Shown: positions 1-12,369 of the stretch, piece by piece
Layout of the letters: each line of letters starts with the position of its first letter
Numbering within the stretch: position 1 is the first letter of the stretch
NCBI GenBank assembly: GCA_019914995.1
Contig: CM034138.1
Span: 3,162,001 to 3,226,000 of the forward strand
Length of the DNA: 64,000 nt
Direction: 5' to 3'
DNA from: Acanthochlamys bracteata
Lineage: Eukaryota > Streptophyta > Magnoliopsida > Pandanales > Velloziaceae
Position numbers and translations under genes: made by a program
Notes under the pieces: model-generated
What the model saw: the letters and a program-made list of their open reading frames with translations, nothing else
Told to the model about the DNA's origin: nothing
Databases searched by the model: none

Positions 1-97
1 TGATGATGCATGCTCTGTTCAAGAACCTAAACAGGCATATCAAGACTATAAGAATTGATTTCGACTATATTGATTCATGCAAAATTGATTCTTGTAC

Positions 98-1109
98 CTT
101 AATCTGTTAGTTGGAGCAACAAATCTTGAACCCTTCTTGAAATGGAAAGATTTCTCTGGTGACAGGGACAAGCTTCTGTTCTTGAAACTTACCACAAACA
201 CTTGCACAAACCCAGTTAAAGCACTCCTGTCTCCTTTAACTTTTGCATAGTATGAAGAACCACAGAGGAGAACTATAGAAGATATCGCCATGAGCATGGT
301 AGGAACACCAACTCCAAGTTTCCAACCGTAGTTTTCTTGCAGGTAGACAATGACAGTGACAGCAACTAGGATTGAGGAACTCACCAGCACATAGTACCAG
401 TTGAAGAAAGACTGCAAGGCTCTCTCCTTGTTTATGATTTTGTTATTATAGTTTATTTGATCTGCACCAAAGGCTACAGTGCACGGACGGATTCCACCTG
501 CGCCTATTGCCATGACTGCGAAGGAAGCAAAGAGTAAAAGCAGCTGTAGGGAAGTTGGGGGTTCGCAGTTTTTTACACCTTCATGACATGGCGGTGGCTT
601 TGCTCTTGGAAGTACAGCAGTTAACCATAGCATTGTCATGCCCTTGAGAAAAGCAACATGAATGATGTTCTTGATGTGGAATTCAGAACATTTCTAAAAT
701 TGTTGGAAATTTAAAGATAATGAACTTACAAGCACGGTGGCCAAGCATCCAAATAAAACTACTTTAAATCGTCCGAAAAATGAATCTGAAAGAACAGCGC
801 CGAGAGCAGGCATGAAGTTCATTGCTGCTGAACAAATCAATAGAGCACTTGTTCCTGATGCTGAAGACATGTGGTAATCTTTTGTAAGGTAGATGATTAT
901 GTTCGCCATAAGCCCGATTGTTGCTATTTTCTCAAATACTATTGATGCTGCATGCAAGAAGCAAAATATTTTGAAATTTATACACAAAGATCCAGTAAAC
1001 TAGTAAGAGTATGAAACTTTTGCTGTTTGAGGTGATCACCCATGATGTAAGGGATGGTTTTCGGACCACCCTTCTTAGCAAGATGTTGATTCTCTATGAA
1101 CTCTCCCAT
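98..1109 (-). CDS. NPF (NRT1/PTR family) transporter, 5' half, partial
   Basis: Proton-coupled transporter of the major facilitator type; family members carry nitrate, peptides, hormones or glucosinolates across membranes. Three exons are readable: 1109-1040, 947-730 and 642-98, all with GT-AG borders and a continuous frame, giving about 277 codons of a family usually near 590. The reading passes through KKGGPKTIPYIM, FEKIATIGLMANIIIYL, NFMPALGAVLSDSFFGRF and the strongly conserved IGAGGIRPCTVAFGADQ. Exon 3 ends after NRLR, a position where NPF genes commonly carry an intron. The remaining transmembrane half lies left of base 1. The ATG at 1109 directly follows a pyrimidine-rich stretch ending in CTGCAG, which looks like a splice acceptor, so a short upstream exon may exist and the true start is uncertain. 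PPPC followed by the GIRPC motif suggests the NPF1 group, but the substrate cannot be told. Confidence 0.9.
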
Positions 1110-3489
1110 CTGCAGAATGAAAGAACTTGAACTGAAAGAACAAAAAAGTAGGAAGAAAGATCAAACAGAACTCTATGAAAAACCTACTGCAAAATGCTTG
1201 GCTAAATTTATAGCTTAGTTGAGTTCATCAAGCTCTCAGACAAATCCACATACTATTGATTGACAGCTTGTAGCTTTACTATTTTGTATCATTTCAGTGA
1301 ATTGAAAAAAAAAAGTTGTTTCAGATGCATTATTATGTAAGGAAATATTCTTGGGTATATCATAAACAACGTCAGTGATATGTTTGATGATAAATAAAAT
1401 AGGAAAGATTGACAAGCACAGGAAGCATGTGTTACCAACTGCTTCTGTCAAATTTCATGAAATGTGTCTGCAAAATTTTTGAAACAATGTGGTTTACCAG
1501 CTCTTGTGCTCTAGCTTATTGTAAACATTACACATACAATGAGTTTTCATCATCAATTGTTACATTTGTTAGACAATCAAATGTTGGAAGAAATTGGCTG
1601 GGATATTTTATTTGGCAAGATAAGTTAATCAGGCAATTATCAACACCTAAACGATCTAAATGATTGTTTCGGAAAGAATTCGACCTTACACAAATGCTAA
1701 TAAAAATATCTAAATAATTGCATTGAATTTGTAATTATGCGAAAGAAAGTGGTATTCATCCTACCACAAAATCTACTTCCAAACGTGTTTCCGTCTCCAT
1801 ATATCAAATCATATATCTCAGAATTAGTGAAACAAAGAGATAGTCAAAGTATTTATTGATCAAAGTTTGTTCCTTTCAGGTTGGGTATCTGGTTTATTTG
1901 ATTCTCTTTGAAGTTTTAAGTCAATAAAGTGATTTTGAGTAGGGCAAGTTGATGTCTAACATCTTTGTTTTAGTTGAGTTTATGGAAGTTATCTTCTGTA
2001 ATTGGCAACCTTAAAATAAGGAAACCTGATAACAATGTAAACAGATGCATAGTTTGCAACTTATCATAAAAGAATATGAAGACTGGTGAAAAAGTTTGCA
2101 ACTTATCCGAAACTAGTACAGACCCAGCGATGATGAAAGCAGATGCGGTTACACATTAATGAATATCTACGCGTAATATTTTACGCAACGCATGCATATA
2201 TGGCAGGATTTAGGGAAAAGGCGACAAGTCTTGGATATAAGAAGGAAATCAAAGCAAGCGGAAAGCAGCTAACAGCAAGTTTTCTGAAAACTGTTGTCAA
2301 TCACTCATCAATGATGTAGGTAAAGTATGGAAGGTAGCGGCAGTGTGTAAGCAAATTGTGTAGTATGTACAAGCGTGTAATTGATGCAGAAGTCAGATAA
2401 CTGCAGTTCAGTTTAGAATGTGTTCACCTGGCTATACAAAGCTGGACCGAAAACATAGTTACCTGGTTCAAATTTTGTGACCATGCTAGATCTTTACATC
2501 TGAGAGTAAGAAAACATACACAGCTCTCTGCTCATGGTTCACTCATAGAGTTGCTAGCACAAACGAGCAAATATACTTCACTCAATTTTCCTGAACAAAG
2601 TTCATTTCATATTTGGTGAAAGTTTAAAAACCCTGAAGCAAAAAAAACTTTGACAGTAACTACAAAAATCAACCCGGTGTTCTGCTACCATGGATTTGTA
2701 AACAGACACAATCAATGAGCCTACAGAATCACCTACAGAGAGCATCGTTTAACCGTAAAAAAGAATTTTATTTTGCGCGGGGTTTGAAATTTTCATTGGC
2801 TGCATAATATTGATCTCCACGACAGTTCTAGGAACCTTTGTTTCAATATTTCATTTGGGCTTTGAATTTCTCATTGGCTACTACTAACTCTGCGGCAATC
2901 CCAGGCTGATTTGCCAAATCGGCAAATCAGGAACTACAAATGAAGCCTTAGGACTACCTGTTCATTAAACTGCCTTAGGACTTCAGTTCAAATAAATCCC
3001 CAGTAAGGGTGTTAGATCGTGGCATATCCAAGGCCATTAAAAAGAAACAAAAAAAACCCTCATTTGCAAGAATTAATTACAAGTGATTGTTCTGTGGAAA
3101 ATGCTGCTAATGGAAGATATATACAAAAATATCTAGCAGGAACACACAAAATTATATAATAAGCAAGATTGCAACAGGAGCTTTCATTTCCAAAGAAGCA
3201 ATTGAAACTGCCTTGTGTCCTTAGTTCCATTATTCTTGATATGGCTTTTACTGTCTAATGACAATTATGATTCATATCTAACCATGGCATTCATATTTAG
3301 ATTTTATCAATTCATGTACCTTGACAGTTCTGTAAAGCAAGTCATCTTCATTCTTCCATATATAGGGTTGTTGAGCATCATTGTTGCAGAACAATGTTGG
3401 CTACCAGATGAAAAACTATTTCAGTATTATATATACATAGGGTATAGATATGTGTACATTGTGTTTAAGTACACATTATGCACATTGGC
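1110..3489. other. intergenic, no gene recognised
   Basis: Only short ORFs without recognisable motifs occur here. The first few hundred bases should hold the NPF promoter and possibly a 5' non-coding exon. A perfect 10-bp inverted repeat with a 5-base spacer lies at 2906-2930 (CTGATTTGCC and its complement). Confidence 0.6.
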
Positions 3490-3890
3490 TCTGGACCGTC
3501 AGATCGCTTGATCCGACGGCCAGAATATAAGCACTCAAACACGCTGGAGAAAGATATGGAAGGGCAGCCTAGTCAATTCATCCCTTGAGCTCGCACGTCA
3601 TCTTCTTGCTGCACTACTCATTTTCGTTCGTTCCCTTTTTCGTCTTTCTTCTTCTCTACTTCTCGCCTTCCTCCGCCGAGCAGATCTCCACTGTCTGAGC
3701 AGCACGCCGCTGCTCCCTTCAACAGCTCGGTCTGCTTTCTCATTATTTACGCTTCCATTCTTTCTTTCTCTTTTTTTCTACCAACCTAAAGCTCTCTCTA
3801 TTCCTGCGGGCGATCCGAGTAGCCCACTGCAAAATTCCTTTCTCTCTCTCTCATTCTTTCTGCACTCTCTGGTGGAGATCTTTCTCATTA
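3490..3890. other. GC- and CT-richer block with short inverted repeat
   Basis: This stretch differs in composition from its surroundings. It opens with an imperfect inverted repeat (GGACCGTCAGATC, four bases, then GATCCGACGGCC) and continues into pyrimidine-rich sequence resembling a plant promoter and 5' UTR. No coding frame follows; a decayed copia element starts right after it. It could be an orphan promoter or part of another repeat. Confidence 0.35.
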
Positions 3891-3899
3891 TTTTGCTTT

Positions 3900-5480
3900 T
3901 TATGTTTTCTCTAATTTCTATTTCCCATTTTGTTCTAATTTATCATGAATAAATATATTTTTTACATCAAATTACTGTAGATGCAAATCAAAATTTAGTA
4001 TTACAGAAAGCAATATTTTAATGGTATTAATTTTGACAATTGGTGCACATATCTCGTAATAGTTCACTCCATAAGTCTGTACGTATTCTTTGGCCACTAA
4101 TCTTATCTTATACCTATCAATCATTCGATCTGTTTTATATTTGATTATGTACATCATTTACAATCAACTGTTTTTTATGGGTAGTAATATTATCTTTCAA
4201 GTCGAGTTTTTATAAAAAGCCTCCATTTTTTTATTCATAGATTTAGTCTATTTGGAATCATATAATACTTCTTTAGTGATAATAAGGAGAGTCACAACTG
4301 ATAACTGATTAATATATCACATATGATGAGAACAATCTATATGAAGATACATGATTAGTAATAAGGTATTAGGAAACTTCTTCTGTGAATATCTCTTAAA
4401 AGATTTTTCACGATCTTTCTATGGTAGATAACTCATATTAGCAGTATCAAATTTATTCACAATAATACCTTAAGTCTCAATAAAAATATCCTCACGAGTT
4501 TTGAGTAGATATTATAAGATAAGAGAGAGGAATTTTTATTCAATGCTTTCTATCTGTTCCACTTTTTTAAAACCAAGCTTAGTAGTTATAATCTCCTTAC
4601 AACTCACACTTTGTCTCCGATCATATTCAATATGTGTAATGAGTTCAACTGTAAACCAATTCAGATTTTCAATAATTTTTGTTTTAATCTGAGATCTAAA
4701 TTGGATGCAGATCTTACAAAATATATTTCTGATTCAATATATGTCACATTTATAGTCATAAAAGTACGACATGAAGGAGAATGATAACAGCGATAACACT
4801 TCAAAGAAGGACCATAATCAAAAAATATGCACCTTAAAGTAGATGAGTTCAATTATCTCGTTGAGTTTTCTATAAATATAACAATGCAATAAATCCGGAA
4901 ATTCAAAATGGAAGTGAAAGAGTAGAAAATAATATAAAAATTACAAATAATACCTCAAATGGTGTTCAAAAGGTCAGAGTTTTGAATGGAATTCGATTTA
5001 TCAATTAAACTATAAACTGAATTGCATCTATCCAATAGTGTTTTGGGCATAGGCCTAAGCAGTAAAGCATTGGTAGTTTATCTTTCAGCTATCATATTTT
5101 GTTATGGTGTATGAGGGCAAAAGATTATAGATAATATCGTATTGCTAAAAATAATAGCTCAAAGATGTATTAACATATTTTTAATAATTAACAGAATGGA
5201 AAACTCGAATCAGGAAAGAAAAATTAAATTTGAACCATTTTATGTAATCTCAGAACTATATCCACTACGTCACTTTTATTCGTTATAATATATAACCAAG
5301 TCATACAAATGTAATCATCCACAAAAGTCACAAATTAACTAGTACGAGTAAGATTCATAACAGGTGATGGAAAACATTCAAATGCACTAATTCAAATAAA
5401 GTTGTTCTTTTATTCATGACAAAAAAAGAGACTTTCGATGATTCTTAACTAAATTACAAGTTTCATATTGAAATTCAAAT
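3900..5480 (-). mobile_element. decayed Ty1/copia retrotransposon, integrase to reverse transcriptase
   Basis: Broken polyprotein pieces appear on the minus strand in the order and spacing of a copia pol gene. From high to low coordinates: a pre-integrase-like stretch (CNLVKNHRKSLF, about 5470), the integrase core (FVTFVDDYICMTWLYI, about 5340-5240), the post-integrase stretch (SLKCYRCYHSP through FMTINVTYIESEIYF, about 4850-4700), and the start of reverse transcriptase (IIKYKTDRMIDRYKIRLVAKEY, VNYYEICAPIVKINTIKILLS, 4157-3972) followed across a stop codon by FDVKNIFIH. Many stops and frame changes make it inactive. No long terminal repeats were identified. Confidence 0.85.
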
Positions 5481-7093
5481 TTTTTAAATGAAAAATTAAA
5501 ATAAATTAACAAATATCTTAAGTATAAGCAAAAGAAACATGATGTATATGTCAATGCTAAAGCCAAATTTTATTTTTCTTATCAGTTTCGGATTCATGAA
5601 TACTATAAACTCTATCAGAACTAACATCATCTTAATAATTATTAAGTATAATATAAAAAATAATAAAAATTTAATTTAAATAAAATTTATAAATTAAATT
5701 AAAAATTAATTAAAATATAAAGATTAAGATATATATAATAAATTAAAATTTAATATTATTAATTTAAATATTTTCTAATTATTAAGTAATATATAATGTA
5801 CAAATTATTATATTAATTATATAGTCTAATTTAATTAGATAGAATTCAGATTGGTACGTGGGTCGGATAATGTATAATCATCTTTACCTATATCCGTACC
5901 TTCAAACTTCTGCTCGCAATCTCTATCTACGTTTTCCGACAACCAATTCAAAGAAAAATCAAAACATATCCAACAAAATCAAACCAGGAAAAAGCTGTAC
6001 TAGAAAATTTTGAAATGATAATTTACTGTTTCTCTTTTCCTGATGATTTATCACATTATGTGGATGGTTCAAATTGAACTCATCTCAATACTTATATAGC
6101 TTTTTTTTCAAAGGAAGGGAAAGGTATGAAATTACATTAATGAATAGATTTTACATGGCCAATATATCAAATACTTTGAGCGGTTGAACAACTAAGGATT
6201 GCATGGTTTTGTTTGAAGAGCTTTCTTTGCATAGATTGACTCGATCACCAGTTTGACTATCGGATTACTGAGTTGACTCATGAGAAGATATGAATCAATT
6301 AGTTAGCTAAATATACCAAACAAATTTAACAAAACATAATTACATATATTGTCAATGTAAGTTTAATAAACTACATATTTCCGTAAAAGAAGTTATATTC
6401 TAGTGACTCCCTTTGTTTATAATTTCTATGATTCAATCAAATTCTTTATTTTTCTTACTTAACATAAGCCCTCCCAGTTCAACCGAATGGGTTGGCAGGT
6501 TTTTCACTAACCCATCCGGGTTGAACAGATTGTTATATTTATTTTGGTCATGCATCAATGTTTAAATTCTGAATCAAAATTGGAACCTATTTCAAAAGGC
6601 CTCCGCACCATATAAACTATACGTTTCAATAAGAAGTATGTTGTTTTTATTTTCATGCATTTGGTTCTTAGAAAACGAAATTCAGAAACCAGCGTGGTTA
6701 TATTTTAGGTTTTTGTTTTTCTGAGAAACATCGACAGTTTTCAGGACTTCAATTTGACAAATTTTTATATCTTATTTTCAAAAATTTACTCTAAGCTACC
6801 AAACAAACTAATATAAGATATCACTAATGAACATTGGAGTTCAATCCGATGATTGGTAGGGTGTGTTTCAGTTCACTGAATTCAATTTCTCCTATCAAAT
6901 TTTAAATTTGAGCTAACTATTTGTTTATTTTAATTTATTTCAAACTTACTAAATTCATATTTAATTTATTTTATATAAAATTTAGCTTCACAAAATTGAA
7001 CTTATGAAACTCACTGTCTACTGATTATAATACACTCTTAAAATCCGGCGGAAGATTGCCGGCATTCTAATGAAACTACAACGCCTCCGCTTG
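5481..7093. other. AT-rich intergenic DNA
   Basis: The stretch 5630-5830 is almost pure A and T. The segment 6855-7040 starts GGGTGTGTTTCAG and ends near GAAACTCACTGTC; it may be an old relative of the TWA MITE family described further right, but I could not define its ends. No gene seen. Confidence 0.5.
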
Positions 7094-7101
7094 AACTCTA
7101 G

Positions 7102-7960
7102 TAGGGCTGGCAATATATGATCCGACTCGAAAATACGATCCGAAACTGACTTATTTAGTCAGAATTAGAGTTAAAAAATTTGACTCGTATAAATATATGG
7201 GTTGGGTTAGGGTTGAACGAATTTAATCCGGTTATTAAATGGGTCGATCCGAGTTAACCCGAAATTGATATATCAATCCGAATTATTATATCTTGAAGGA
7301 ATAATATTTATTTTCCTTTCCGTATATTAAAATATTGGTAATAAAAATAATCGATATAGTAATTTATAAATTATTAAATTATATGGTATTTATAATTAAT
7401 CGTTATTTTTATATCTTAGTAAAATAGTGTAAGATGAGAATTATAATATTATCGAAAGTATTACTATGTAGGTATTTCTGTAATGACAAATTTGAATTTT
7501 GTATAAAAATTTTTAATAAAATTTTGTTAGATAGCTATGTTTATCAAAATTTTTATCGAAATTAGTATATATTTATAATTATAAAATTTTAATTTTCACC
7601 ACATATTTTCAAAAAATAAAAATAAAAATAATTTTTTTTAATATTCTAAAGACCGATGAAGATACTAAAAAATGCACATTTTGACGGGTATTCACTATAT
7701 CTCGTCACTAAGAACATCGTGCATTTTCATACAACTGATCTTATAATTTCGCTGAATTTTAAAAATATAGAATTAAAAATTAATAATTTAATTATTAAAT
7801 GGGTGGATCCGAATTTGATCTGGTTATTAATAGATTGGATTAAGGTTAGACAACTTTGATCTGTATAAATTTACGGGTTGAGTTAGGGTTGAACGAATTT
7901 GATCCGATTATTAGATAAATCGATCCAAAACCGACCCACGAATCCAAATTGCCACCCCTA
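7102..7960. mobile_element. non-autonomous hAT-like element with 8-bp target duplication
   Basis: The ends form an inverted repeat: TAGGGCTGGCAAT on the left and TAGGGGTGGCAAT read inward from the right. Both are followed by the GATCCGA/GGGTCGG-rich subterminal sequence typical of plant hAT elements. Flanks are AACTCTAG at 7094-7101 and AACTCTGG at 7961-7968, an 8-bp duplication with one mismatch, the length expected for hAT. The interior of about 860 bp has no transposase frame. Confidence 0.85.
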
Positions 7961-7968
7961 AACTCTGG

Positions 7969-8619
7969 TGATTTACTTAAGCATATAATTTGTAGATGTT
8001 TTGTTAGAAGTTTTGAATTAATTTAAAAGAACACAACAAGTTTTATGTTTTTTATTTTAGTTTCTAACATATTTACAGTGTTAATTAACAAACGATCCCT
8101 GACTGTCTAATATTGAATTGTCTCATATTAATTATTTTGCTAAGCTAAGTAGCTATTTATATGAGTTCACCACTGTTTTTAAGCTTGCTCTTTTAAATTG
8201 AGTTCATTTAACATAATATTAGAACATACCGCATGTAAAAATTCATCCTATAGATAAAATTTTACTTATTAAAGAGATTGAATTTGATCCCGTAAAAATA
8301 ATTGCACTCATAAGGAAATTGAATAGCTATTTAATTCTATTATATTAATGTAATTGTTAAATTGAATAGCTATTTACATAAGTTTGAATATATTTTTTTT
8401 AAACAAATTTTTGAGATCGAGTTATCACATAAATAACCAAAAGAAAAACATATTTCTTCATACAAGATTGATTTATAATCATCAAGATAATGATTCAATA
8501 AATCAAATTCTCCAGTAAAACTATAATTAAATCAAGAAGCTATATATATAACTTTCTACTTGAACAAAAAAGTAAAAAACAGCTAGCTATAAATGAAAAT
8601 AAAAGAAGTTCGAAATTGT
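7969..8619. other. AT-rich intergenic, 3' flank of zinc-finger gene
   Basis: No gene or defined repeat seen. The part nearest 8619 would hold the 3' UTR of the zinc-finger gene. Confidence 0.4.
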
Positions 8620-9429
8620 TCAAAGCTTCAGGTTCAAATCAATGCCCTGCAACTCTTCTCTCCGATCAGAACTCAGCACCTGATGATCGCCTCCACCGCC
8701 ACCGTTGGCCTTCAACCTCGGCACCACCATAGATTCTTTCACTGCAACGGAACTACTACTATTATTATTACCTTTATTAGATAAATTATCTTCACTACTC
8801 CAAGGCCTGCTTTTGTTTGGATAATCTCTAGCCGGCGATCTTGCCCATAGGGGTTGTTGTCTAGCATAAAACAACTGTTTCGCCGCTACCGGTAAACTCG
8901 TTGTAGATCCACCGATGTACGGCTTATGCACCAACGAGTGCGACTGAACTCCAAGAAGCCCGGTACTGAAAGCAGCAGCGCCGTGATGGTGATGCAGAGA
9001 GTATCTATGATGCATGCCGTAGTGGTGGTAGTGAAGATCGCCGGCGACATCGCAGCGTTGCTGCTTCGCGAGCGATCTTTCACGCTTGTGAGCATTCTGG
9101 TGACCACCAAGGGCTTGAGAAGTACGAAACTTGCGCTCGCAATAGTTGCATGAGAACTGCTTCTCCTGCGCCGCTACTGCCGCCGGCTGCTGCTGCTGCT
9201 GCTGATTATCTTGATGAATATGATCATCGACGACTGTGCTGTTGTTGCTACTTGTTGTCGATCCTATAGAGCTTAATAAGTTCAGCTCTCGTACTGCTAA
9301 CGGTTTCGGATCACGATCTACGCAAGTTCTACCCGACAGGTTTAAATCTAACATTGTTGCAGGCGTCTCCGGAGATTTTTCCGGCAATAATTTTACGATG
9401 TTTTTCTTTTCCGCATCTTTCTCAGCCAT
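8620..9429 (-). CDS. C2H2 zinc-finger repressor-type transcription factor, single exon
   Basis: A 269-residue protein with one plant-type C2H2 finger ([27 protein letters not shown], about residues 93-119) carrying the invariant QALGGH DNA-binding motif. An EAR-like LDLNLSG lies near residue 27 and a clear C-terminal EAR motif (GIDLNLKL) ends the protein; EAR motifs recruit TOPLESS-type corepressors. Glutamine, histidine and asparagine runs fill the linkers. This layout fits the ZFP1-ZFP8/GIS-like one-finger family involved in trichome and hormone responses, but I cannot assign an orthologue. The gene is intronless, as usual for the family. ATG at 9429 is the first in frame and the stop is at 8620-8622. 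Confidence 0.92.
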   Translation of the reverse strand: MAEKDAEKKNIVKLLPEKSPETPATMLDLNLSGRTCVDRDPKPLAVRELNLLSSIGSTTSSNNSTVVDDHIHQDNQQQQQQPAAVAAQEKQFSCNYCERKFRTSQALGGHQNAHKRERSLAKQQRCDVAGDLHYHHYGMHHRYSLHHHHGAAAFSTGLLGVQSHSLVHKPYIGGSTTSLPVAAKQLFYARQQPLWARSPARDYPNKSRPWSSEDNLSNKGNNNSSSSVAVKESMVVPRLKANGGGGGDHQVLSSDRREELQGIDLNLKL

Positions 9430-10391
9430 GGATATTGAAATGCTTGAAACAAAAACTTTTTTTTGTTGTTGAGATTAATTATTAGTGCTATTGAATATAT
9501 AGTGACAAACAAAAAAATATGAAAGTTAAAGATAGAAAGAAACAAATCAAGATGGTGTATGAGTTAATGCGTACCTCCAAGTATATACATGTATAATATG
9601 TTTGCAATCAGTTACTTGTAATGAAATTATGGAAATATTTTGGTGTTGATAGCTAGAGGCCAGATACATTTTGGTGAATTGAATTAATTTATTGGTTTCT
9701 GAATTGGGATAGTTAACTTGTTTAGCTAGCTAAAAATATGCCTGAGTAATTAATCCTGGAGGATTTTGCCTAATATTTTCAGGATTTGTATGTATTTGTA
9801 GAACTAAATGAGGTGATTTTTAGAAATAAATAAGGGTTGTGTTGTGTATATATTACATGCATTATATCTTTCATTTAATTAATGAATCGTTTGAAATGTT
9901 GAAACTGATTATAGATTAATCTTGTTCAAATTTTGTGTTTAATAAGGTTTTAATTGTCTTGAGACTGTAGATTGTGCTTAATTAAGAAAGTAATCAATGC
10001 AGATTCATTCCCTTTGTTTTCAAATATGTAAATAATTGACCTTGAAAACTCTTTCAAGTTTGAACTTGGACAATACTTTGTAATAAATAAGCAGAGAACA
10101 AGTGGTCAACTTAATTCTTGTCTACACTGGAGCTCTCTGACAAAAATTATGAATAAAAATAAAAATAAGTATAAAAATTTATTCAAAAGTAATTTTTTTG
10201 ATGAAAAAAGAAACTTTTAATAAAGTAAACACGCAAGTTGCACATTATTTGTGTTTAGGAAAGTCTCAAGCTTTTTTTTGCTTCTGTTGGTGACTTGGAA
10301 GTTTGATGAAATAAGGACTTTTGACAAGATTTATGATTTTCTGAAGCATGACCCATTTTGTCTTTTTTGTAATTGCCGGACTAATGGCTAT
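9430..10391. other. promoter side of the zinc-finger gene, AT-rich
   Basis: Upstream region of the zinc-finger gene. No other gene recognised; no regulatory motif stands out clearly. Confidence 0.4.
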
Positions 10392-10399
10392 GAAATAAG

Positions 10400-11204
10400 C
10401 ACGGTTGTCAGATCGAACCGTCTGGATCGACCTGAAAACCGTCAATCTGGATAATAAACTGATTCAAATTTATAAAAAAATTGTCTATATAATTAACCCG
10501 TTTTGATTTGTGTGACCCGTTTTAATCCGATTGACCCTTCTGTTCGGATCAAATTGGGTTGAATAAAATTTTAAAAAATAATTAAAAATAATTAAATTGA
10601 TGATATATTTAATAATAAAATAATTATTAATAGTTCTATGTTGAAAAATATTATGTAGTTTAAATTTTATATTTGGATGTGATAATATAAAAATATAATT
10701 GATTATGTCTTATTTGTAAATATCAATTATTAGTGATTTCTAAAATTTTATATTGTAAAATGTTCAGACTCAAATATGTATATCTAAAAAAGTTGGTTAT
10801 ATCTTTCTTATGATTTATCTATTTTATGATTTTATTTTTTTCTAATCTCCTAATTTATTAAATATTTCTCATTATAAATTTTCGTTATTATTGGTGGTGG
10901 TAATGCCATAGTGGTAATATTTTAATTTTTGCTGTGATTGTTATTGCTATTGTTGTTGATAGTAATGTCATAGTAGAAATATTCTAATTTTTTACTGTGA
11001 TTACTGCTGCTGTTATTGTTGCTAGTATCATAATGGCAGTAAAATTTTTTACTATAATTATTACTATTATTAGTTAAAAATACTTTAATATATTGACCAG
11101 ACGGTTTAATCGATCGATCTGACAGGTCGATCAACGGGTTAATCCGAAAATCGTGACCCGAATAATTTTTCGGTTCGATGTCCGATCCGATTCAGACAAC
11201 TATA
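10400..11204. mobile_element. hAT-like non-autonomous element with perfect 8-bp duplication
   Basis: Terminal repeats read CACGGTTGTC (left) and TATAGTTGTC (right, inward); their differences are transitions only. GAAATAAG flanks both ends exactly (10392-10399 and 11205-11212). The subterminal regions are rich in GATCGAACCG, GGTCGATC and TGACCCG. The 805-bp interior carries no transposase frame but includes a short tandem array. Confidence 0.82.
10900..11075. repeat. three-copy minisatellite, period about 62 bp
   Basis: Diverged tandem units begin at 10900, 10962 and about 11025. Each opens with a GTAATG(C/T)CATAG-like stretch and ends in a TTATTGTTG-like run. The array sits inside the 10400-11204 element and produces a spurious Asn/Ser-rich ORF on the minus strand. 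Confidence 0.7.
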
Positions 11205-11230
11205 GAAATAAGGCTCGTTGAATGAGCACA

Positions 11231-11762
11231 CAAGGTTGTCAAAATCGGAATCTTAGGTAGAATCGTTTCGCTTGAGTATGATCGTAAAATCAGAATCTTA
11301 AAGTAAAATCGTAAGATTTTACATACCGATACATTTTATGAAATTTTTTTTCAATACCATTAAAAATCTTTTATAAAAGTTTTTCTAATATTTTTTAAAA
11401 AAATTTTAGTACATTTTAAAAAAATTTAAATTTCTTTTAAATTTTATAAAAAATTACTCTATATTTTATAGAAAATTTCTCAAAATTATAATCTTTAAAA
11501 AAATCTTCAAACTTTTATAGAAAACTCTCTAAAATTTTATAGAAAAACTCTTTCAAATATAATTAATTACAAAAAATTCTTCAAAAATAAAATCGTATAA
11601 GATCGTAAAAAGATCGGGATCTTACCGATTTTAAGATTTAAATCGGGATTTAGGTGGGATTTTACTCAAAAAAGATTTTACTTAAGATCGGGATCGTTTA
11701 GGTGAAATAAAATCGTAAAATCGTAAAATTTTAAGATTTAAATCGGGATTTTGATAACCTTG
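11231..11762. mobile_element. hAT-like MITE with 16-bp inverted ends and perfect 8-bp duplication
   Basis: The left end is CAAGGTTGTCAAAATC and the right end, read inward, is CAAGGTTATCAAAATC: 15 of 16 bases match. TGAGCACA flanks both sides exactly (11223-11230 and 11763-11770). The 532-bp interior is full of AAATCG, AAATCGGGAT and GATCGTAAAATC repeats in both orientations and has no ORF. It lies only 26 bp from the preceding element. Confidence 0.85.
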
Positions 11763-11905
11763 TGAGCACAAGTAACTTGTATATATGTGAATTGGTTTAT
11801 AGCTTCCAAATAAGCAAATTGGGATGTTCACCTTTACCGGTCTCAACTTTGGGCAAGTTGCCTTCATTACCAAAGTGTATCATGTCTACACGAATAATGA
11901 TAATG

Positions 11906-12366
11906 CAAGGTTATCAAATTCTAATTTAAATTTAAAATCTTATAATTTATGATTTTACATACGATCATTTTCAAATAAAATTATTTTTTTGAATATAATC
12001 ACATCCGGATTGCGACATAAGTTGTAAAATCGGTAAAATCGTAATTATTTTTCAATATTATACGATTTTATTTTTAGGAAGTTTTTGTAATTAACTAAAA
12101 TTAGAGAGATTTTTGTAATATTTAAATGAGTTTTCAATACAAAGTATAATTTTGAGAGATTTCTATAAAATATAGATCGCTTTTTATAAAATTTAAAAGA
12201 AATTTTTTTCTAAATTTTGTAAATGTCAAAAAGAATTTTTTAATATTAAAAAAATTTTAATGATATAAAAAATATATATATATATATAAGTTATCGGTAT
12301 ATAAAATTTTACGATTTTATTTTAAAATTTTAATTTTATAATCCTACTCAAGTAGAACTATTACAG
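11906..12366. mobile_element. diverged relative of the 11231-11762 MITE, one end unclear
   Basis: It starts with CAAGGTTATCAAATTC, almost the same end as the neighbouring element, and repeats the AAAATCTTATAA, TTACGATTTTA and TACTCAAG(T/C)-type internal sequence. The right terminus is not recognisable near 12366, so the copy is truncated or heavily mutated. Confidence 0.6.
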
Positions 12367-12369
12367 TGG

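Noticed and set aside
1236-1451. 71-codon minus-strand ORF as a first NPF exon
   Set aside because: No NPF similarity and no donor linking it in phase to the exon at 1109.
10922-11134. Asn/Ser-rich ORF on the minus strand
   Set aside because: Translation of the minisatellite inside a hAT-like element.
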